A DNA stretch of 18,863 nt from an uncultured Sulfurovum sp. (lineage in GTDB: Bacteria > Campylobacterota > Campylobacteria > Campylobacterales > Sulfurovaceae): positions 1-18,863 of the forward strand of contig CAMZNQ010000195.1 in assembly GCA_947313765.1 (NCBI GenBank), written 5' to 3'. A program made the position numbers and the translations under genes. Below are positions 6,005 through 14,757 of the stretch, one piece after another. The notes beneath the pieces are model-generated. The model searched no databases and was not told where the DNA came from. It saw only the letters and a list, made by a program, of their open reading frames with translations. Every line of letters starts with the position of its first letter. Position 1 is the first letter of the stretch.

Positions 6005-7012
6005 TTAAATATTTTTTAATAATCTAGCAATCTCTAATGCCCCATCTTTTTCTATCATATTTTGTAATTTTTTACTCTTGTCTCTCATATTTAAATCTAA
6101 AATTTCAATAACTCTCTCTATGTCTAGTTCACTTTCACGCATAATCCAAGCTACATCTTGGTCTACTAAAAATTTTGCATTGTAAAATTGGTGGTCTCCT
6201 GCTGCGTAAGGATAGGGGATAAAGAGTGTTGGACATGCAATAGCAGAGAGTTCCCATAGAGTTGATGCACCAGAACGAGCAATGGCAAAATCAGCCTCCT
6301 GCATATAATCTGATAATCTATTTGTAAATCCAAAAACTTCAGCCTCTATTCCCAATGCTTCATACTCTTGTTTTACATTTTCAATATTTTTCTCACCTGC
6401 TTGGTGTATGATTTTTATCTTTTTATCTTTTAGTGTTGAGGCTAAAGATAGTGCTAGTTTATTGATTGCTACAGCACCTTGTGAGCCACCTAAGAAGATA
6501 ATTGTTTTTACCTCTTCACGAATCCGTGATTTTTCAAAAAACTCCTCTTTAATTGGATATGCTTTAATGGGAGACGCATCTTCATATGAGGAGATAAATT
6601 CTTTTGAATATGGGCGTAAGATTCTGTTTAGTGAACCTATTGATGCATTTTGTTCATGTATGATTAGAGGTATACCTAATATTTTTGATGCAAAAGAGGT
6701 TGGTGCTGCCGAAAAACCACCTACACAAAATACAACTTTTGCTCTTCTCTCTTTTAAAATCTTTTTGGCTTTGAGTGTGGCTTTTATAAGCATAAATATT
6801 GATTTTATCTTTCCAAAAAAACCTTGATTTACAACACCTTGTGTTGGTAAAAAATGAGTTGATTTAAAATCTTTATCATCTTCAAACCATGCTCTATCTT
6901 GTCCTTTTGTTGAACCTATATAGATAAGCTCTTCATCTCTTAACTGCTCTTTTACTGCTTTAATAATGGTTAGGTGTCCACCTGTTCCACCACCTGTCAT
7001 AATAATGCTCAT
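6005..7012 (-). CDS. murG: UDP-N-acetylglucosamine--N-acetylmuramyl-(pentapeptide) pyrophosphoryl-undecaprenol N-acetylglucosamine transferase
   Basis: MurG adds GlcNAc from UDP-GlcNAc to lipid I, making lipid II on the cytoplasmic face of the inner membrane. The N-terminal Rossmann domain has the glycine loop GGGTGGH at 7-13, GGFSAAP at 98-104 and HEQNA at 119-123. The C-terminal domain has GGSQGA at 175-180, ARSGASTLWEL at 245-255, which binds the sugar nucleotide, and an HQFYNA stretch near 274-279. The 335-residue length is close to normal. It follows ftsW with an 8-base gap, and its AGGA overlaps the ftsW stop, so the two are co-translated. The rest of the division/cell-wall cluster is not here. 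Confidence 0.96.
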   Translation of the reverse strand: MSIIMTGGGTGGHLTIIKAVKEQLRDEELIYIGSTKGQDRAWFEDDKDFKSTHFLPTQGVVNQGFFGKIKSIFMLIKATLKAKKILKERRAKVVFCVGGFSAAPTSFASKILGIPLIIHEQNASIGSLNRILRPYSKEFISSYEDASPIKAYPIKEEFFEKSRIREEVKTIIFLGGSQGAVAINKLALSLASTLKDKKIKIIHQAGEKNIENVKQEYEALGIEAEVFGFTNRLSDYMQEADFAIARSGASTLWELSAIACPTLFIPYPYAAGDHQFYNAKFLVDQDVAWIMRESELDIERVIEILDLNMRDKSKKLQNMIEKDGALEIARLLKNI

Positions 7013-7020
7013 TTTTATTC

Positions 7021-8139
7021 CTAGTTATAGTTAATTTTTTTTGAAATCATCAAAACAATACCAATGCTTAGTGATGAGGCTATTACTTGTGAACCTCCAT
7101 AGCTTAAAAATGGTACAGCAATACCTTTAATAGGGGTAATTCCTGCAATTCCAAAGCTATTAATCAAAAATGAAAATGTAATCAATAGTGCTGTTCCTAC
7201 ACAGTAGAGATAGTATGTTGGATTATCTATTTTCGCAGATATTTTAAATATACGGTATATAATATAGAATAGGAGAAGAGTAATAAAGATTATGGTTACA
7301 ACTCCTAACTCTTCAGTAATACCTGCTAAGACAAAGTCTGTATTTACTTCAGAAAGAAAACCTAGTTTATATTGACCATTACCTATCCCTTGTCCCCAAA
7401 ATCCACCATGGTTGATAGCATCAAGGGAGTTAGATATTTGATATGTCTCTAAACGGTTAGCAGGTGTATCTATGGAGATGAACCAATCATGGATTCTCTT
7501 CATTCTGTGTGGTGCACTAACAATCAAAATTGCTAATCCTCCAAGTGCGATACCAAAAAGTAGTGAAAAAAACCTAAAGCTACTTCCTACTAGTAAAAAT
7601 AGAATAATGAGTGTAATAGAGAGAACTACAGTCTGCCCTAAATCTTTTTGAAAAACAGCAATTAGAATAGTTGATATGAATAGAACCATAACATAGGGGA
7701 TAAAAAGTTTTATTTCTGCTTTTAATTGCATTTTCCCTTGTGTAAAACGTGTACGAACTAATGACCAAGAGATAAACATAATAAACCCAACTTTATAGAA
7801 CTCTACAGGGGTAATGGAGGTTATGCCTAAATTAATCCACCTTTTTGCTCCACCAATACTGTGAACTAATGATTCTGGTAACAAGGGCATAATTAGGAGT
7901 ATAAAGAGAAATGTAAAGAAGAGAAAAATACCAATAGGTTTAAACCATCGGTCAGGGTCAAGACGACTAAGCCAAACCATTATTGCTATTCCAATGGCTA
8001 CAGCTACAAATTGTCGTATAAAAAAGTGAAAATCTGTATATTGGAATTTCATAACTGCATAGCTAGAGAGAGAGTAGCTCATTATTAATCCAAGAGTTAA
8101 AAGGATAGTTGTTGCTACAAATAAAGGTTTATCAATCAT
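7021..8139 (-). CDS. ftsW: Septal peptidoglycan glycosyltransferase FtsW (SEDS family)
   Basis: FtsW polymerises lipid II into glycan strands at the division septum with its partner class B PBP. The 372-residue protein has about ten hydrophobic segments. SEDS landmarks are GGAKRW at 96-101, QKDLGQ at 164-169, the large extracytoplasmic loop ending SEVNTDF (263-269), whose conserved acidic residues are thought to include the catalytic one, EELG at 276-279, and the family signature GITPIKGIAVPFLSYGGS at 333-350. I prefer FtsW over RodA because murG follows directly and a class B PBP gene is divergent upstream. The Shine-Dalgarno sequence is weak. Confidence 0.92.
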   Translation of the reverse strand: MIDKPLFVATTILLTLGLIMSYSLSSYAVMKFQYTDFHFFIRQFVAVAIGIAIMVWLSRLDPDRWFKPIGIFLFFTFLFILLIMPLLPESLVHSIGGAKRWINLGITSITPVEFYKVGFIMFISWSLVRTRFTQGKMQLKAEIKLFIPYVMVLFISTILIAVFQKDLGQTVVLSITLIILFLLVGSSFRFFSLLFGIALGGLAILIVSAPHRMKRIHDWFISIDTPANRLETYQISNSLDAINHGGFWGQGIGNGQYKLGFLSEVNTDFVLAGITEELGVVTIIFITLLLFYIIYRIFKISAKIDNPTYYLYCVGTALLITFSFLINSFGIAGITPIKGIAVPFLSYGGSQVIASSLSIGIVLMISKKINYN

Positions 8140-8200
8140 ATTGTATTCTTTTTTATTTAGTTAATTGAGATATTTTATCAAAATTTTGTAAAAAAAATAG

Positions 8201-8206
8201 TAAAAT
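8201..8206 (+). promoter_or_regulatory. Probable -10 box for ftsI-DUF1439-dgkA
   Basis: TAAAAT lies 29 bp before the start codon, with AAAGGT as the ribosome binding site at 8225-8230. The 95-bp space to ftsW must also hold the divergent ftsW promoter. Confidence 0.4.
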
Positions 8207-8234
8207 CCCTTTAAATAGAAGATAAAAGGTCAAT

Positions 8235-10130
8235 ATGTCCAATGTAAAAATAGAAAATAAAATGATATATTATAGGTCAGCTATTCTCCTTGGAATGTTT
8301 ATTCTAATTCTGATACTTTTTATAATTTTTATAAGTAAGATTTCAGGTGTAATAAATACTCAACGACAAACAGATAATAAATTTGTAACTATAGAAAATA
8401 AGTCGATACGAGGAAAGATTATCTCAAAAGATAATTTTGTGGTATCTTTTAGCCAAAAGCACTATAGAGCAGAGGTAAATACAAAGAGTATTGACCCTAA
8501 AAAGAGAGACCTCTTTATTAAACTCTTCTCTATATACTCTGGAATAAGTGAAAAAGAGATTCTCTCTAAGTTTGTAACAAAAAGAGGAAAGAAGATTAGA
8601 GGTAGAATTGTTATATGTTCAGATATAGATGTTAGATTATCAAGAGATTTAAAAGCTCTATCTCGAAAAATGTCATCACTAGGAATTTTTAGACCTCTAA
8701 ATCCTAAAAAACCTCATCTCATTTATGGATTAGATATTATTGCAAATAGTGAAACACGATATTTCCCCCATAAAGATACTCTAACTCCTATTATTGGATA
8801 TGTTCATACTGAGATTAGGGATAACTATAAAGTTCCTGTAGGAGTTAAAGGTTTAGAGAAGTCATATAAGGATTTTTTAGAACCTACCCAAAATGGTTTA
8901 ATAAAGGGTAAGCGTGATATTCTTGGTACAGTTTTGCGTGATGGTAAAACAAGAGAACTAGAACGTATAGATGGAATGGATATTCATCTCAATATAAATT
9001 TAGATTTTCAACGTAGCGTTGAAAAGGTTTTAGATAAGATGAAAAAACAGATTGGAGCAGAAGAGATAATGGTTGCTGTAATGGACTCACATACAGGTAA
9101 TCTACTCTCTTTAGCATCTTCAGAACGTTTTGACCCAAAACATATCAATCAAGAAGATGTAAAGTCACTAAATCCTAATTTTTCAGAATACCTTTATGAA
9201 CCTGGTTCAGTTGTTAAACCTTTTACATTAGCCATTGCACTAGATGCCAACAAAGTAGATTTAAATAAACCAATAAGATTGGGAGGAAAGCTTAAAGTAA
9301 CAAAAAAATATACCATATCAGATGATGAATATTTTAGTTCATTGACACCTAAAGGTATCATTATGCACTCTTCAAATATTGGTATATCTAAAATAGCATG
9401 GCGACTTACAGGACAAGAACTCTATGATGGTTGGAGAAGGTTTGGACTATCTTTACCATCAGGAATTGACCTATCTAAAGAGCTATCTGGAAGAATAAAA
9501 CAACCCTATCTATTGAACTATAAAGTACACTCTGCAAATACCTCTTACGGATATGGATTACTTGTAAACTTCATGCAGATGATTAAGGGTTATAGTGCAT
9601 TTAACAATAATGGTGTTGCTGTTACTCCTAAATTGGTAGAGTACCTTAGTAGTAAAGGGAAAAAATATAATACATTAAATGATGTTTCAGATTTGAATGC
9701 ATCTACTCCATATACTGCATCAAAGATAAAAGATATTCTAATTGCTACAGTAAATAGAGGAACAGGACGGTCTGCACAATATGATGGATTGATTGTTGGT
9801 GGAAAAACAGGTACTGCACACATAAACTATAAAGGTAAATATATTGACGAATACCATAGTAGTTTTTATGGTTTTGTTAATGATAAACTTGGACATAAAT
9901 ATACTGTTGGTGTTTTTGTTATTAAACCTCAAAAGGTATATTTTGCTTCTCAAACAGCTGCACCTACATTTAAAAAGGTTGTAGATAAGATGGTTAAACA
10001 TGGTTATTTGATTGTTGATGAATCTCAAGCTAAAATAGATTTAGCAAAGAGAGCGGCTGTTCGAAAAAGAAGACATGATGCCTATGTAAGAAAAATTAAA
10101 GCTTACAATAAGGCACATGGGATAAAATAA
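8235..10130 (+). CDS. ftsI: Class B penicillin-binding protein, septal transpeptidase FtsI (PBP3)
   Basis: This D,D-transpeptidase cross-links septal peptidoglycan in the periplasm. After a short cytoplasmic start there is one membrane anchor (about 16-34), then the pedestal domain opening with RGKII (59-63), and the transpeptidase domain. The catalytic SxxK is SVVK at 325-328 within EPGSVVKPF, the SxN motif is SSN at 379-381, and KTG is at 524-526 (GGKTGTAH). There is no glycosyltransferase domain, hence class B. The 631 residues include a Lys/Arg-rich tail. I favour FtsI over the elongation PBP2 (MrdA) because the divergent neighbour is ftsW. It is followed 21 bp later by the DUF1439 gene and then dgkA, forming one operon. 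Confidence 0.85.
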   Translation: MSNVKIENKMIYYRSAILLGMFILILILFIIFISKISGVINTQRQTDNKFVTIENKSIRGKIISKDNFVVSFSQKHYRAEVNTKSIDPKKRDLFIKLFSIYSGISEKEILSKFVTKRGKKIRGRIVICSDIDVRLSRDLKALSRKMSSLGIFRPLNPKKPHLIYGLDIIANSETRYFPHKDTLTPIIGYVHTEIRDNYKVPVGVKGLEKSYKDFLEPTQNGLIKGKRDILGTVLRDGKTRELERIDGMDIHLNINLDFQRSVEKVLDKMKKQIGAEEIMVAVMDSHTGNLLSLASSERFDPKHINQEDVKSLNPNFSEYLYEPGSVVKPFTLAIALDANKVDLNKPIRLGGKLKVTKKYTISDDEYFSSLTPKGIIMHSSNIGISKIAWRLTGQELYDGWRRFGLSLPSGIDLSKELSGRIKQPYLLNYKVHSANTSYGYGLLVNFMQMIKGYSAFNNNGVAVTPKLVEYLSSKGKKYNTLNDVSDLNASTPYTASKIKDILIATVNRGTGRSAQYDGLIVGGKTGTAHINYKGKYIDEYHSSFYGFVNDKLGHKYTVGVFVIKPQKVYFASQTAAPTFKKVVDKMVKHGYLIVDESQAKIDLAKRAAVRKRRHDAYVRKIKAYNKAHGIK

Positions 10131-10151
10131 TAAAAAATCAAGGAGTTATAT

Positions 10152-10703
10152 ATGTTAAAAAAGATAGTAAGCACTATTTTATTTATGGGAATCTTTTCAG
10201 GGTGTGTCTCTATTGACCCACAAGGTAGAGGATATTCAGTGGCTATTCCAATGAGTATGATTAATACAACTTTAGCAGAGAAGTTTCCTGCTAGTGAAAA
10301 AGTATCATACGGATTGGTAAGTGGAACAGTAAATATTGAAAAACCAAATGTTTTAGGTAAATCAGGAAAAGATAAACTAGGTGTTGGTACATCATTTAAA
10401 TTTACAAACATGTTTGTTCCAAAAGGAATTAGTGGAACAATTGACTTAGCTTCAGGGCTTAGATATGATGCAAATACAAAAAATCTATATCTAGCAAATC
10501 CAATGGTAAATGAGATAAAATTTCAAAACTTCTCTTTAGCTAAATATTTAACAGCAGATATGAGAAATGCAATTGGTCTAGTCATTGCAAAGAGTATTGC
10601 AAAAAAACCTGTATATAATATTCAAAAAGCAGGAATTGGTTCAAACTTTGTAAAAGCTATAGATGTTCGTAATGGACAAGTATTTTTAACATTTGGATTG
10701 TAG
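10152..10703 (+). CDS. DUF1439 (YceB-like) lipoprotein
   Basis: This 183-residue lipoprotein has a signal segment with lipobox FSGC (Cys18). The mature part alternates short hydrophobic strands with a long amphipathic stretch, and includes YSVAIPMSMINTTLAEKFP near the start, which matches the beginning of the DUF1439 domain as found in E. coli YceB (about the same size). That family has a TULIP-like, lipid-binding shape and no known enzyme activity. The gene sits between ftsI and dgkA, and its TAG runs straight into the dgkA ATG, so co-expression with lipid recycling and septum synthesis is likely. A role in handling lipid at the outer membrane is inference. AAGGAG lies a few bases upstream of the start. 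Confidence 0.72.
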   Translation: MLKKIVSTILFMGIFSGCVSIDPQGRGYSVAIPMSMINTTLAEKFPASEKVSYGLVSGTVNIEKPNVLGKSGKDKLGVGTSFKFTNMFVPKGISGTIDLASGLRYDANTKNLYLANPMVNEIKFQNFSLAKYLTADMRNAIGLVIAKSIAKKPVYNIQKAGIGSNFVKAIDVRNGQVFLTFGL

Positions 10704-11063
10704 ATGAACAATAAACCAAAATATACTCTTTTTAAAAATGCCTCTTATGCCATAGATGGTTTTATTCATGCTATCAAAACAGAGACCTCTTTTAAACTAG
10801 AGGTTATTATTGCTTTTATCATTTTACCTATAATCTATTTTATACCTTTTACATTAGTCTATAAATTGGTTTTAGTTATTACATATTTTATCATTATGAT
10901 TGCAGAATTACTTAACTCTTCTGTTGAGAATGTGGTTGATTTAGTCACTACAGATATTCACCCTTTAGCTAAATCAGCAAAAGATATTGGAGCAACAGCT
11001 GTTCTATTTTCTGTTATTCTACATATATTATGTTGGATTATGATAGTGATAGACTATTTATAG
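10704..11063 (+). CDS. dgkA: Diacylglycerol kinase
   Basis: DgkA phosphorylates diacylglycerol in the inner membrane, returning lipid left over from envelope biosynthesis to phosphatidic acid. The 119-residue length and three membrane helices (about 34-50, 53-70, 97-117) are standard. The active-site stretch is ELLNSSVENVVD at 68-79, with Glu68 and Glu75 at the places of the catalytic and metal-binding acids, followed by KSAKDIGATAV at 90-100. NSSVE replaces the more common NTAIE or NSAIE, a conservative change. The ATG directly follows the TAG of the DUF1439 gene (TAGATG), indicating translational coupling. Confidence 0.93.
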   Translation: MNNKPKYTLFKNASYAIDGFIHAIKTETSFKLEVIIAFIILPIIYFIPFTLVYKLVLVITYFIIMIAELLNSSVENVVDLVTTDIHPLAKSAKDIGATAVLFSVILHILCWIMIVIDYL

Positions 11064-11166
11064 TAGTTCTAATGTGAACTTTCTTATTAAAGTTACAAAA
11101 TAACCTTTTTAAATAAAATATATATTATGAATATAATTTAAATCTAAAAACAATAGAAACTATAGT

Positions 11167-11172
11167 TATAAT
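11167..11172 (+). promoter_or_regulatory. Probable -10 box for the first carbonic anhydrase
   Basis: TATAAT lies 19 bp before the AAAGGG ribosome binding site at 11191-11196. A second TATAAT at 11180-11185 is too near that site to be preferred. The rest of the 139-bp gap after dgkA holds only a weak inverted repeat, AACTTT/AAAGTT, near 11077-11094. Confidence 0.4.
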
Positions 11173-11202
11173 ATTTTCATATAATAAATAAAAGGGTAGA
11201 TT

Positions 11203-11835
11203 ATGAAAAAAGTACATTTAGATGGCTACAGAAAATTTAAAAAAGAGTATTTTAAAGACAACAAAAAACTCTTTGATGAGTTAGCCTTAGGGCAGAAGCC
11301 TCACTCGATGATAATAACATGTAGTGATAGTAGAGTATCTCCTGTAAAAATTTTATCTGGTGTACCAGGTGAACTTTTTATTGCTCGAAATATTGGAAAT
11401 ATTGTACCTCCCTATGAGACAACAAAAGGAGCAACTCAATCAGCCATAGAGTATGCGGTTAATGTTCTGAAAGTTGACAGTTTGATTATATTGGGACACA
11501 GTGCATGTGGTGCATGTGCACATCTCTATCATGAAAAAACAGAAGATGAAGAGCATGTTGAGCTTAGTCATGTAGATGAGTGGCTTACACTCGCTTATCC
11601 TGCGAAACATAATGCCATATTAGAGTGTATCCATAATCCTGAAAAAAATCGTGCAGAGATTACTGAAAAAAATAACATTCAACTCTCCATACAGAGATTA
11701 ATGACCTACCCTTATGTTGTTGAAGCTTTAGAGAATGGAAGCTTAGAGATACATGGTTGGTGGTATGATATAGGAACAGGAGATTTAGAGAGTTATGACT
11801 ATTCAGAAAAAATTTTTAAAAAAATTTCCATATAA
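11203..11835 (+). CDS. Beta-class carbonic anhydrase, copy 1
   Basis: It interconverts CO2 and bicarbonate with a zinc ion. The ligands and catalytic dyad are all present: Cys40, Asp42 and Arg44 in CSDSR, and His99 and Cys102 in GHSACGAC. PGELFIARNIGN (55-66) and the GWWYDIGTG stretch near the end are typical of bacterial beta enzymes. There is no signal peptide, so it acts in the cytoplasm. The 210-residue length is normal. AAAGGG lies seven bases before the start. It faces a paralogue of nearly equal length, with the stops 13 bases apart. In an autotroph using the reductive TCA cycle it would supply both CO2 and bicarbonate to carboxylases; that lifestyle is inferred. Confidence 0.93.
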   Translation: MKKVHLDGYRKFKKEYFKDNKKLFDELALGQKPHSMIITCSDSRVSPVKILSGVPGELFIARNIGNIVPPYETTKGATQSAIEYAVNVLKVDSLIILGHSACGACAHLYHEKTEDEEHVELSHVDEWLTLAYPAKHNAILECIHNPEKNRAEITEKNNIQLSIQRLMTYPYVVEALENGSLEIHGWWYDIGTGDLESYDYSEKIFKKISI

Positions 11836-11854
11836 GAGTAGCTAAATGCTACTC
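11836..11854. terminator. Bidirectional stem-loop between the two carbonic anhydrases
   Basis: GAGTAGC (11836-11842) pairs perfectly with GCTACTC (11848-11854) around a 5-base loop. It begins at the base after the stop of copy 1 and covers the stop of copy 2. On the minus strand a T-rich run follows; on the plus strand it does not, so termination may be stronger for copy 2. Confidence 0.5.
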
Positions 11855-12475
11855 AATTACAGATTCAAAATCTCTTGTTGAGAAGTTATAAATTTCAACT
11901 TTACCTGTACCAATATCAAACCACCATCCCTCTAAGCTAATATCATTTTTGATTAAACGATTCTGGATATATGGATACTCCATCAATCTCTGTAGAGATA
12001 CAACAACATTATGTTTCTCTGTCAATTCAAATATATTTTTACTACTATCATCATGAACTTCTAGCATAGCAGCACTCTTTGCAGGAACTATGTGTTTAAG
12101 CCACTCTTCAACATGTAAAAGTTTAGGGTCTCCCTCTTTAGGTTCATGGTACATATGTGCACAAGCACCACAATTACTATGTCCAAGTATAATGATTCTT
12201 GGTATGTTCAGAGCATTTACAGCATACTCTACTGCTGCTTGTGTTGAACCTTTAGTTGGTTGATATGAGGGAACAACATTACCAATATTTCTAGCAATAA
12301 AAAGTTCACCTGGTTGAGAGTTCAATAAAAGAGCAGGGTTTATTCTACTATCACTACATGTAACTATCATTGTGTGTGGTTTTTGAATTTTTGAGAGTTG
12401 AGAAAATAATTTTTTATTTTTTTTAAAATACTCATTTAAAAATGTACTATATCCCTCTTTTTGTAGTTTTTCCAT
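11849..12475 (-). CDS. Beta-class carbonic anhydrase, copy 2
   Basis: This 208-residue paralogue of the facing gene keeps every catalytic residue at identical positions: Cys40, Asp42, Arg44, His99, Cys102. PGELFIARNIGN and GWWFDIGTG are also kept. By eye about half the residues are identical over the full length, and most differences lie in the region after 110 and at the C-terminus, so this is an old duplication or two acquired genes, not a recent copy. AGGA lies seven bases before the start. A -10 (TATAAT on the minus strand) is at 12497-12502. Its promoter region is shared with the Pho-controlled porin. The difference in role between the two copies cannot be read from sequence. Confidence 0.93.
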   Translation of the reverse strand: MEKLQKEGYSTFLNEYFKKNKKLFSQLSKIQKPHTMIVTCSDSRINPALLLNSQPGELFIARNIGNVVPSYQPTKGSTQAAVEYAVNALNIPRIIILGHSNCGACAHMYHEPKEGDPKLLHVEEWLKHIVPAKSAAMLEVHDDSSKNIFELTEKHNVVVSLQRLMEYPYIQNRLIKNDISLEGWWFDIGTGKVEIYNFSTRDFESVIE

Positions 12476-12562
12476 ATTTAATCCTAATTTTTTAAAATTA
12501 TATAGATAAAATAATTATATATTAATTAAAATTTGTTGTTTTTAATTAATTTGAAACAATTG

Positions 12563-12595
12563 TTTTGTAATCATTTTGTAATCATTTTGTAATCA
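12563..12595 (+). promoter_or_regulatory. Pho box: three perfect 11-bp direct repeats upstream of the porin
   Basis: The unit TTTTGTAATCA occurs three times with no gap (12563-12573, 12574-12584, 12585-12595). An 11-bp period with TGT at the same place in each turn is the architecture of PhoB-type binding sites. The last TGT begins at 12588, and the -10 TATACT begins 16 bp later at 12604. The box thus takes the place of a -35, as in activator-dependent Pho promoters. The regulator itself (PhoB or PhosR type) is not in the window. Confidence 0.82.
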
Positions 12596-12603
12596 AATTA
12601 GTT

Positions 12604-12609
12604 TATACT
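12604..12609 (+). promoter_or_regulatory. -10 box of the porin gene
   Basis: TATACT follows the Pho box at the fixed 16-bp distance. The predicted start is about 12616, with AGGAG at 12628-12632 as the ribosome binding site. Confidence 0.6.
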
Positions 12610-12639
12610 ACTTATATCAAAATAGACAGGAGTGTTAAT

Positions 12640-13656
12640 ATGAAAAAAATTATACTATCAGCAGTTGCAATTGCTACAGTAGCAACAGCAGGGGAGTCAG
12701 TTGTTAAATCACATGTACCAGTACTTAAGTTCTCAGGAACACACTACTTAGGTTTTGTAAACTCTTCTCCAGATGAGGGAGACTCAACAAACAAGTTTGA
12801 GACTAGAAGAAACTACCTACAGGTAAAAGCATATTTTAAAGAGAATCCAAAAGATTACATGAGAATTACACTTGATACTCATGATAAAGATGGAGAGAGT
12901 GGTGTAAGACTTAAATATGCTTACCTCTACTTAGATAATGTTCTTCCAAATACAGGTGTTGAGTTTGGTCAAGCTCATAGACCTTGGATTGATTATGAAG
13001 AGCATAATGCATGGAATTACCGTTCAATTTCAAAAGTAGGGGTAGAAGAAAAAAATGCTGGGCATTTAACAAACTCGGCTGACCGTGGTGTGAATTTTAA
13101 AACAAAAACACCTTACTTCTCAAGTGAACTGGGTCTTTTCAATGGTGAAGGTTACCACAATGAAGAGGATGGACAAGGTCTAAGTGGAGAGTGGAGACTT
13201 ACAGGTCATATTCTTGGAACAGGTAAGAAAAAAGCTAAAAAATCTCTACAATATGCAAATATATCATTCTTTGGACAACAAAACAAAGAGAGTAATAAAC
13301 ATAAAAATGAAGATTTAAACTGGATGGGTGTTCATGCTGTCTATAACCAACCAGAGTTTTTAGTTGCTGCTCAATACATTGATGTAAGTGATGCTCATTC
13401 TGACTATAAAGGGAGTGGTTACTCTGTGAATGGTGAGTACCGTGTAACTGATAAATATAATCTTATTGGTAGATATGATTATTTTGATATGGATGACAAT
13501 ACAGATGACTATACAGGTGACAAAAAACGTGCTTTAGCAGGGGTAACGTATAAGTATAACCATAATGTAGAGTTTATTGCTAACTACTTAACAGAGGGTG
13601 GTTCTAAAATAGCAAGTAATGACAGCATCATGTTGACAGCACAAGTGGAGTGGTAA
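12640..13656 (+). CDS. Pho-regulated outer-membrane porin, probably phosphate-selective (OprP/OprO-like)
   Basis: The 338-residue protein has a Sec signal (cut after about residue 17, TAG-ES), no cysteine, alternating strands of the kind seen in beta-barrels, and a final Trp in the C-terminal aromatic signal recognised by the BAM machine. VEFGQAHRPWIDYEE (about 107-121) and ELGLFNGEGY resemble the barrel region of the phosphate-selective porin O/P family. It is shorter than OprP (about 440). The three-repeat Pho box immediately upstream, and pstS next downstream, argue for uptake of phosphate or phosphate-containing compounds across the outer membrane. The selectivity is inferred from context, not from residues. 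Confidence 0.78.
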   Translation: MKKIILSAVAIATVATAGESVVKSHVPVLKFSGTHYLGFVNSSPDEGDSTNKFETRRNYLQVKAYFKENPKDYMRITLDTHDKDGESGVRLKYAYLYLDNVLPNTGVEFGQAHRPWIDYEEHNAWNYRSISKVGVEEKNAGHLTNSADRGVNFKTKTPYFSSELGLFNGEGYHNEEDGQGLSGEWRLTGHILGTGKKKAKKSLQYANISFFGQQNKESNKHKNEDLNWMGVHAVYNQPEFLVAAQYIDVSDAHSDYKGSGYSVNGEYRVTDKYNLIGRYDYFDMDDNTDDYTGDKKRALAGVTYKYNHNVEFIANYLTEGGSKIASNDSIMLTAQVEW

Positions 13657-13677
13657 GTAATTACCACTTCTTAAATC

Positions 13678-13710
13678 TGTAATAGAAATGTTACCAAGAT
13701 AAGATATACT
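13678..13710 (+). promoter_or_regulatory. Pho box and -10 of pstS
   Basis: TGTAATAGAAA (13678-13688) and TGTTACCAAGA (13689-13699) place TGT 11 bp apart. The -10 TATACT is at 13705-13710, again 16 bp after the second TGT and identical in sequence to the porin -10. Only two repeats are clear. AAGGA at 13726-13730 serves the start at 13739. Confidence 0.72.
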
Positions 13711-13738
13711 TAAAATATAAAAAACAAGGAATTAGATA

Positions 13739-14740
13739 ATGAGATTTTCAAAATTATTGACAACTGCTCTTGTAGCAACTGTTGCTATCTCTTCAGTAAA
13801 TGCTGATGAGTTAAAAGGTAGAGGGGCATCTTTCCCAGGTCCAGTTTACAAAGCTTGGACATCAGAGTATTTTACTGCTACTAAAAACCAAGTAAACTAC
13901 ACACCAACAGGTAGTGGAGATGGTATTAAATCTATTACAAAAAGAATGGTAGATTTTGCAGGTTCAGATAAACCTCTTAAACCAAAAGCACTTAAGAAAA
14001 AGAAGCTTTATATGTTCCCAGCAGTTGTTGGTTCAATTGTTCTAGCTTACAATATTGATGGTGTAAAGGATGGAGAGTTGAAACTTAGCCGTTCTGCTGT
14101 AGATGCTATCTTTACAGGTAAAGCAAGTTTTTGGGATGATAAAATCATTACAAAAGATAATGCAGATTTAAAACTACCACATGAGCCTATTACTGTTTGT
14201 GTGAGAGCAGATAAATCGGGAACAACATTTAACTTCACATACTTTTTAAATAAAATCAATTCAGATTTTAAAGTAAGTAAAAAACCAACTTGGAAAGCAA
14301 GTAAAGTTATAGCAGGAAAATCAAACTCTGGTGTATCTGCAAATATTCAACAGATTAAAGGTTCAATTGGTTACATTGAGTACTCATACAAAATCAAGTT
14401 AGACCTTCCAGCAGCACAAGTTGAAAATAAAGAGGGTAAATTTATTAATCCAACTGTAGCTTCATTCCAAGATGCAGCAAAATATGCTTCATGGACAGCA
14501 GATAAAGATTTTTATGCAGTAATTGGTGACCCAGATGGAAACACATCTTACCCAATTGTAGCAGCAACATTTATCTTGTTACCAACAGAAAAAGCTGATA
14601 CAAATAAACAAGTTACTAAGTTTATCGACTGGGCTTACACAAATGGAGATAAATTAGCATCTGACCTTGGTTATATACCACTTCCAAAAGAGACAAAAGA
14701 TGCTATTAGAGCATATTGGGAAGCTAAGAAGATTAAATAA
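13739..14740 (+). CDS. pstS: Phosphate ABC transporter, periplasmic phosphate-binding protein
   Basis: PstS captures inorganic phosphate in the periplasm and delivers it to PstCA. It has a Sec signal cut after residue 22 (VNA-DE). The phosphate-binding segments are all present: GRGASFPGPVY at 27-37, GSGDGI at 58-63, DFAGSD at 72-77 (the family usually has DFGASD) and ADKSGTT at 157-163 with Arg156 just before it. The 333-residue length is normal. There is no lipobox, so it is a soluble periplasmic protein. It has its own Pho promoter and is followed by a series of hairpins before pstC, which would let it be made in excess over the membrane subunits. Confidence 0.96.
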   Translation: MRFSKLLTTALVATVAISSVNADELKGRGASFPGPVYKAWTSEYFTATKNQVNYTPTGSGDGIKSITKRMVDFAGSDKPLKPKALKKKKLYMFPAVVGSIVLAYNIDGVKDGELKLSRSAVDAIFTGKASFWDDKIITKDNADLKLPHEPITVCVRADKSGTTFNFTYFLNKINSDFKVSKKPTWKASKVIAGKSNSGVSANIQQIKGSIGYIEYSYKIKLDLPAAQVENKEGKFINPTVASFQDAAKYASWTADKDFYAVIGDPDGNTSYPIVAATFILLPTEKADTNKQVTKFIDWAYTNGDKLASDLGYIPLPKETKDAIRAYWEAKKIK

Positions 14741-14757
14741 TCTTCTTCCCCTACATT

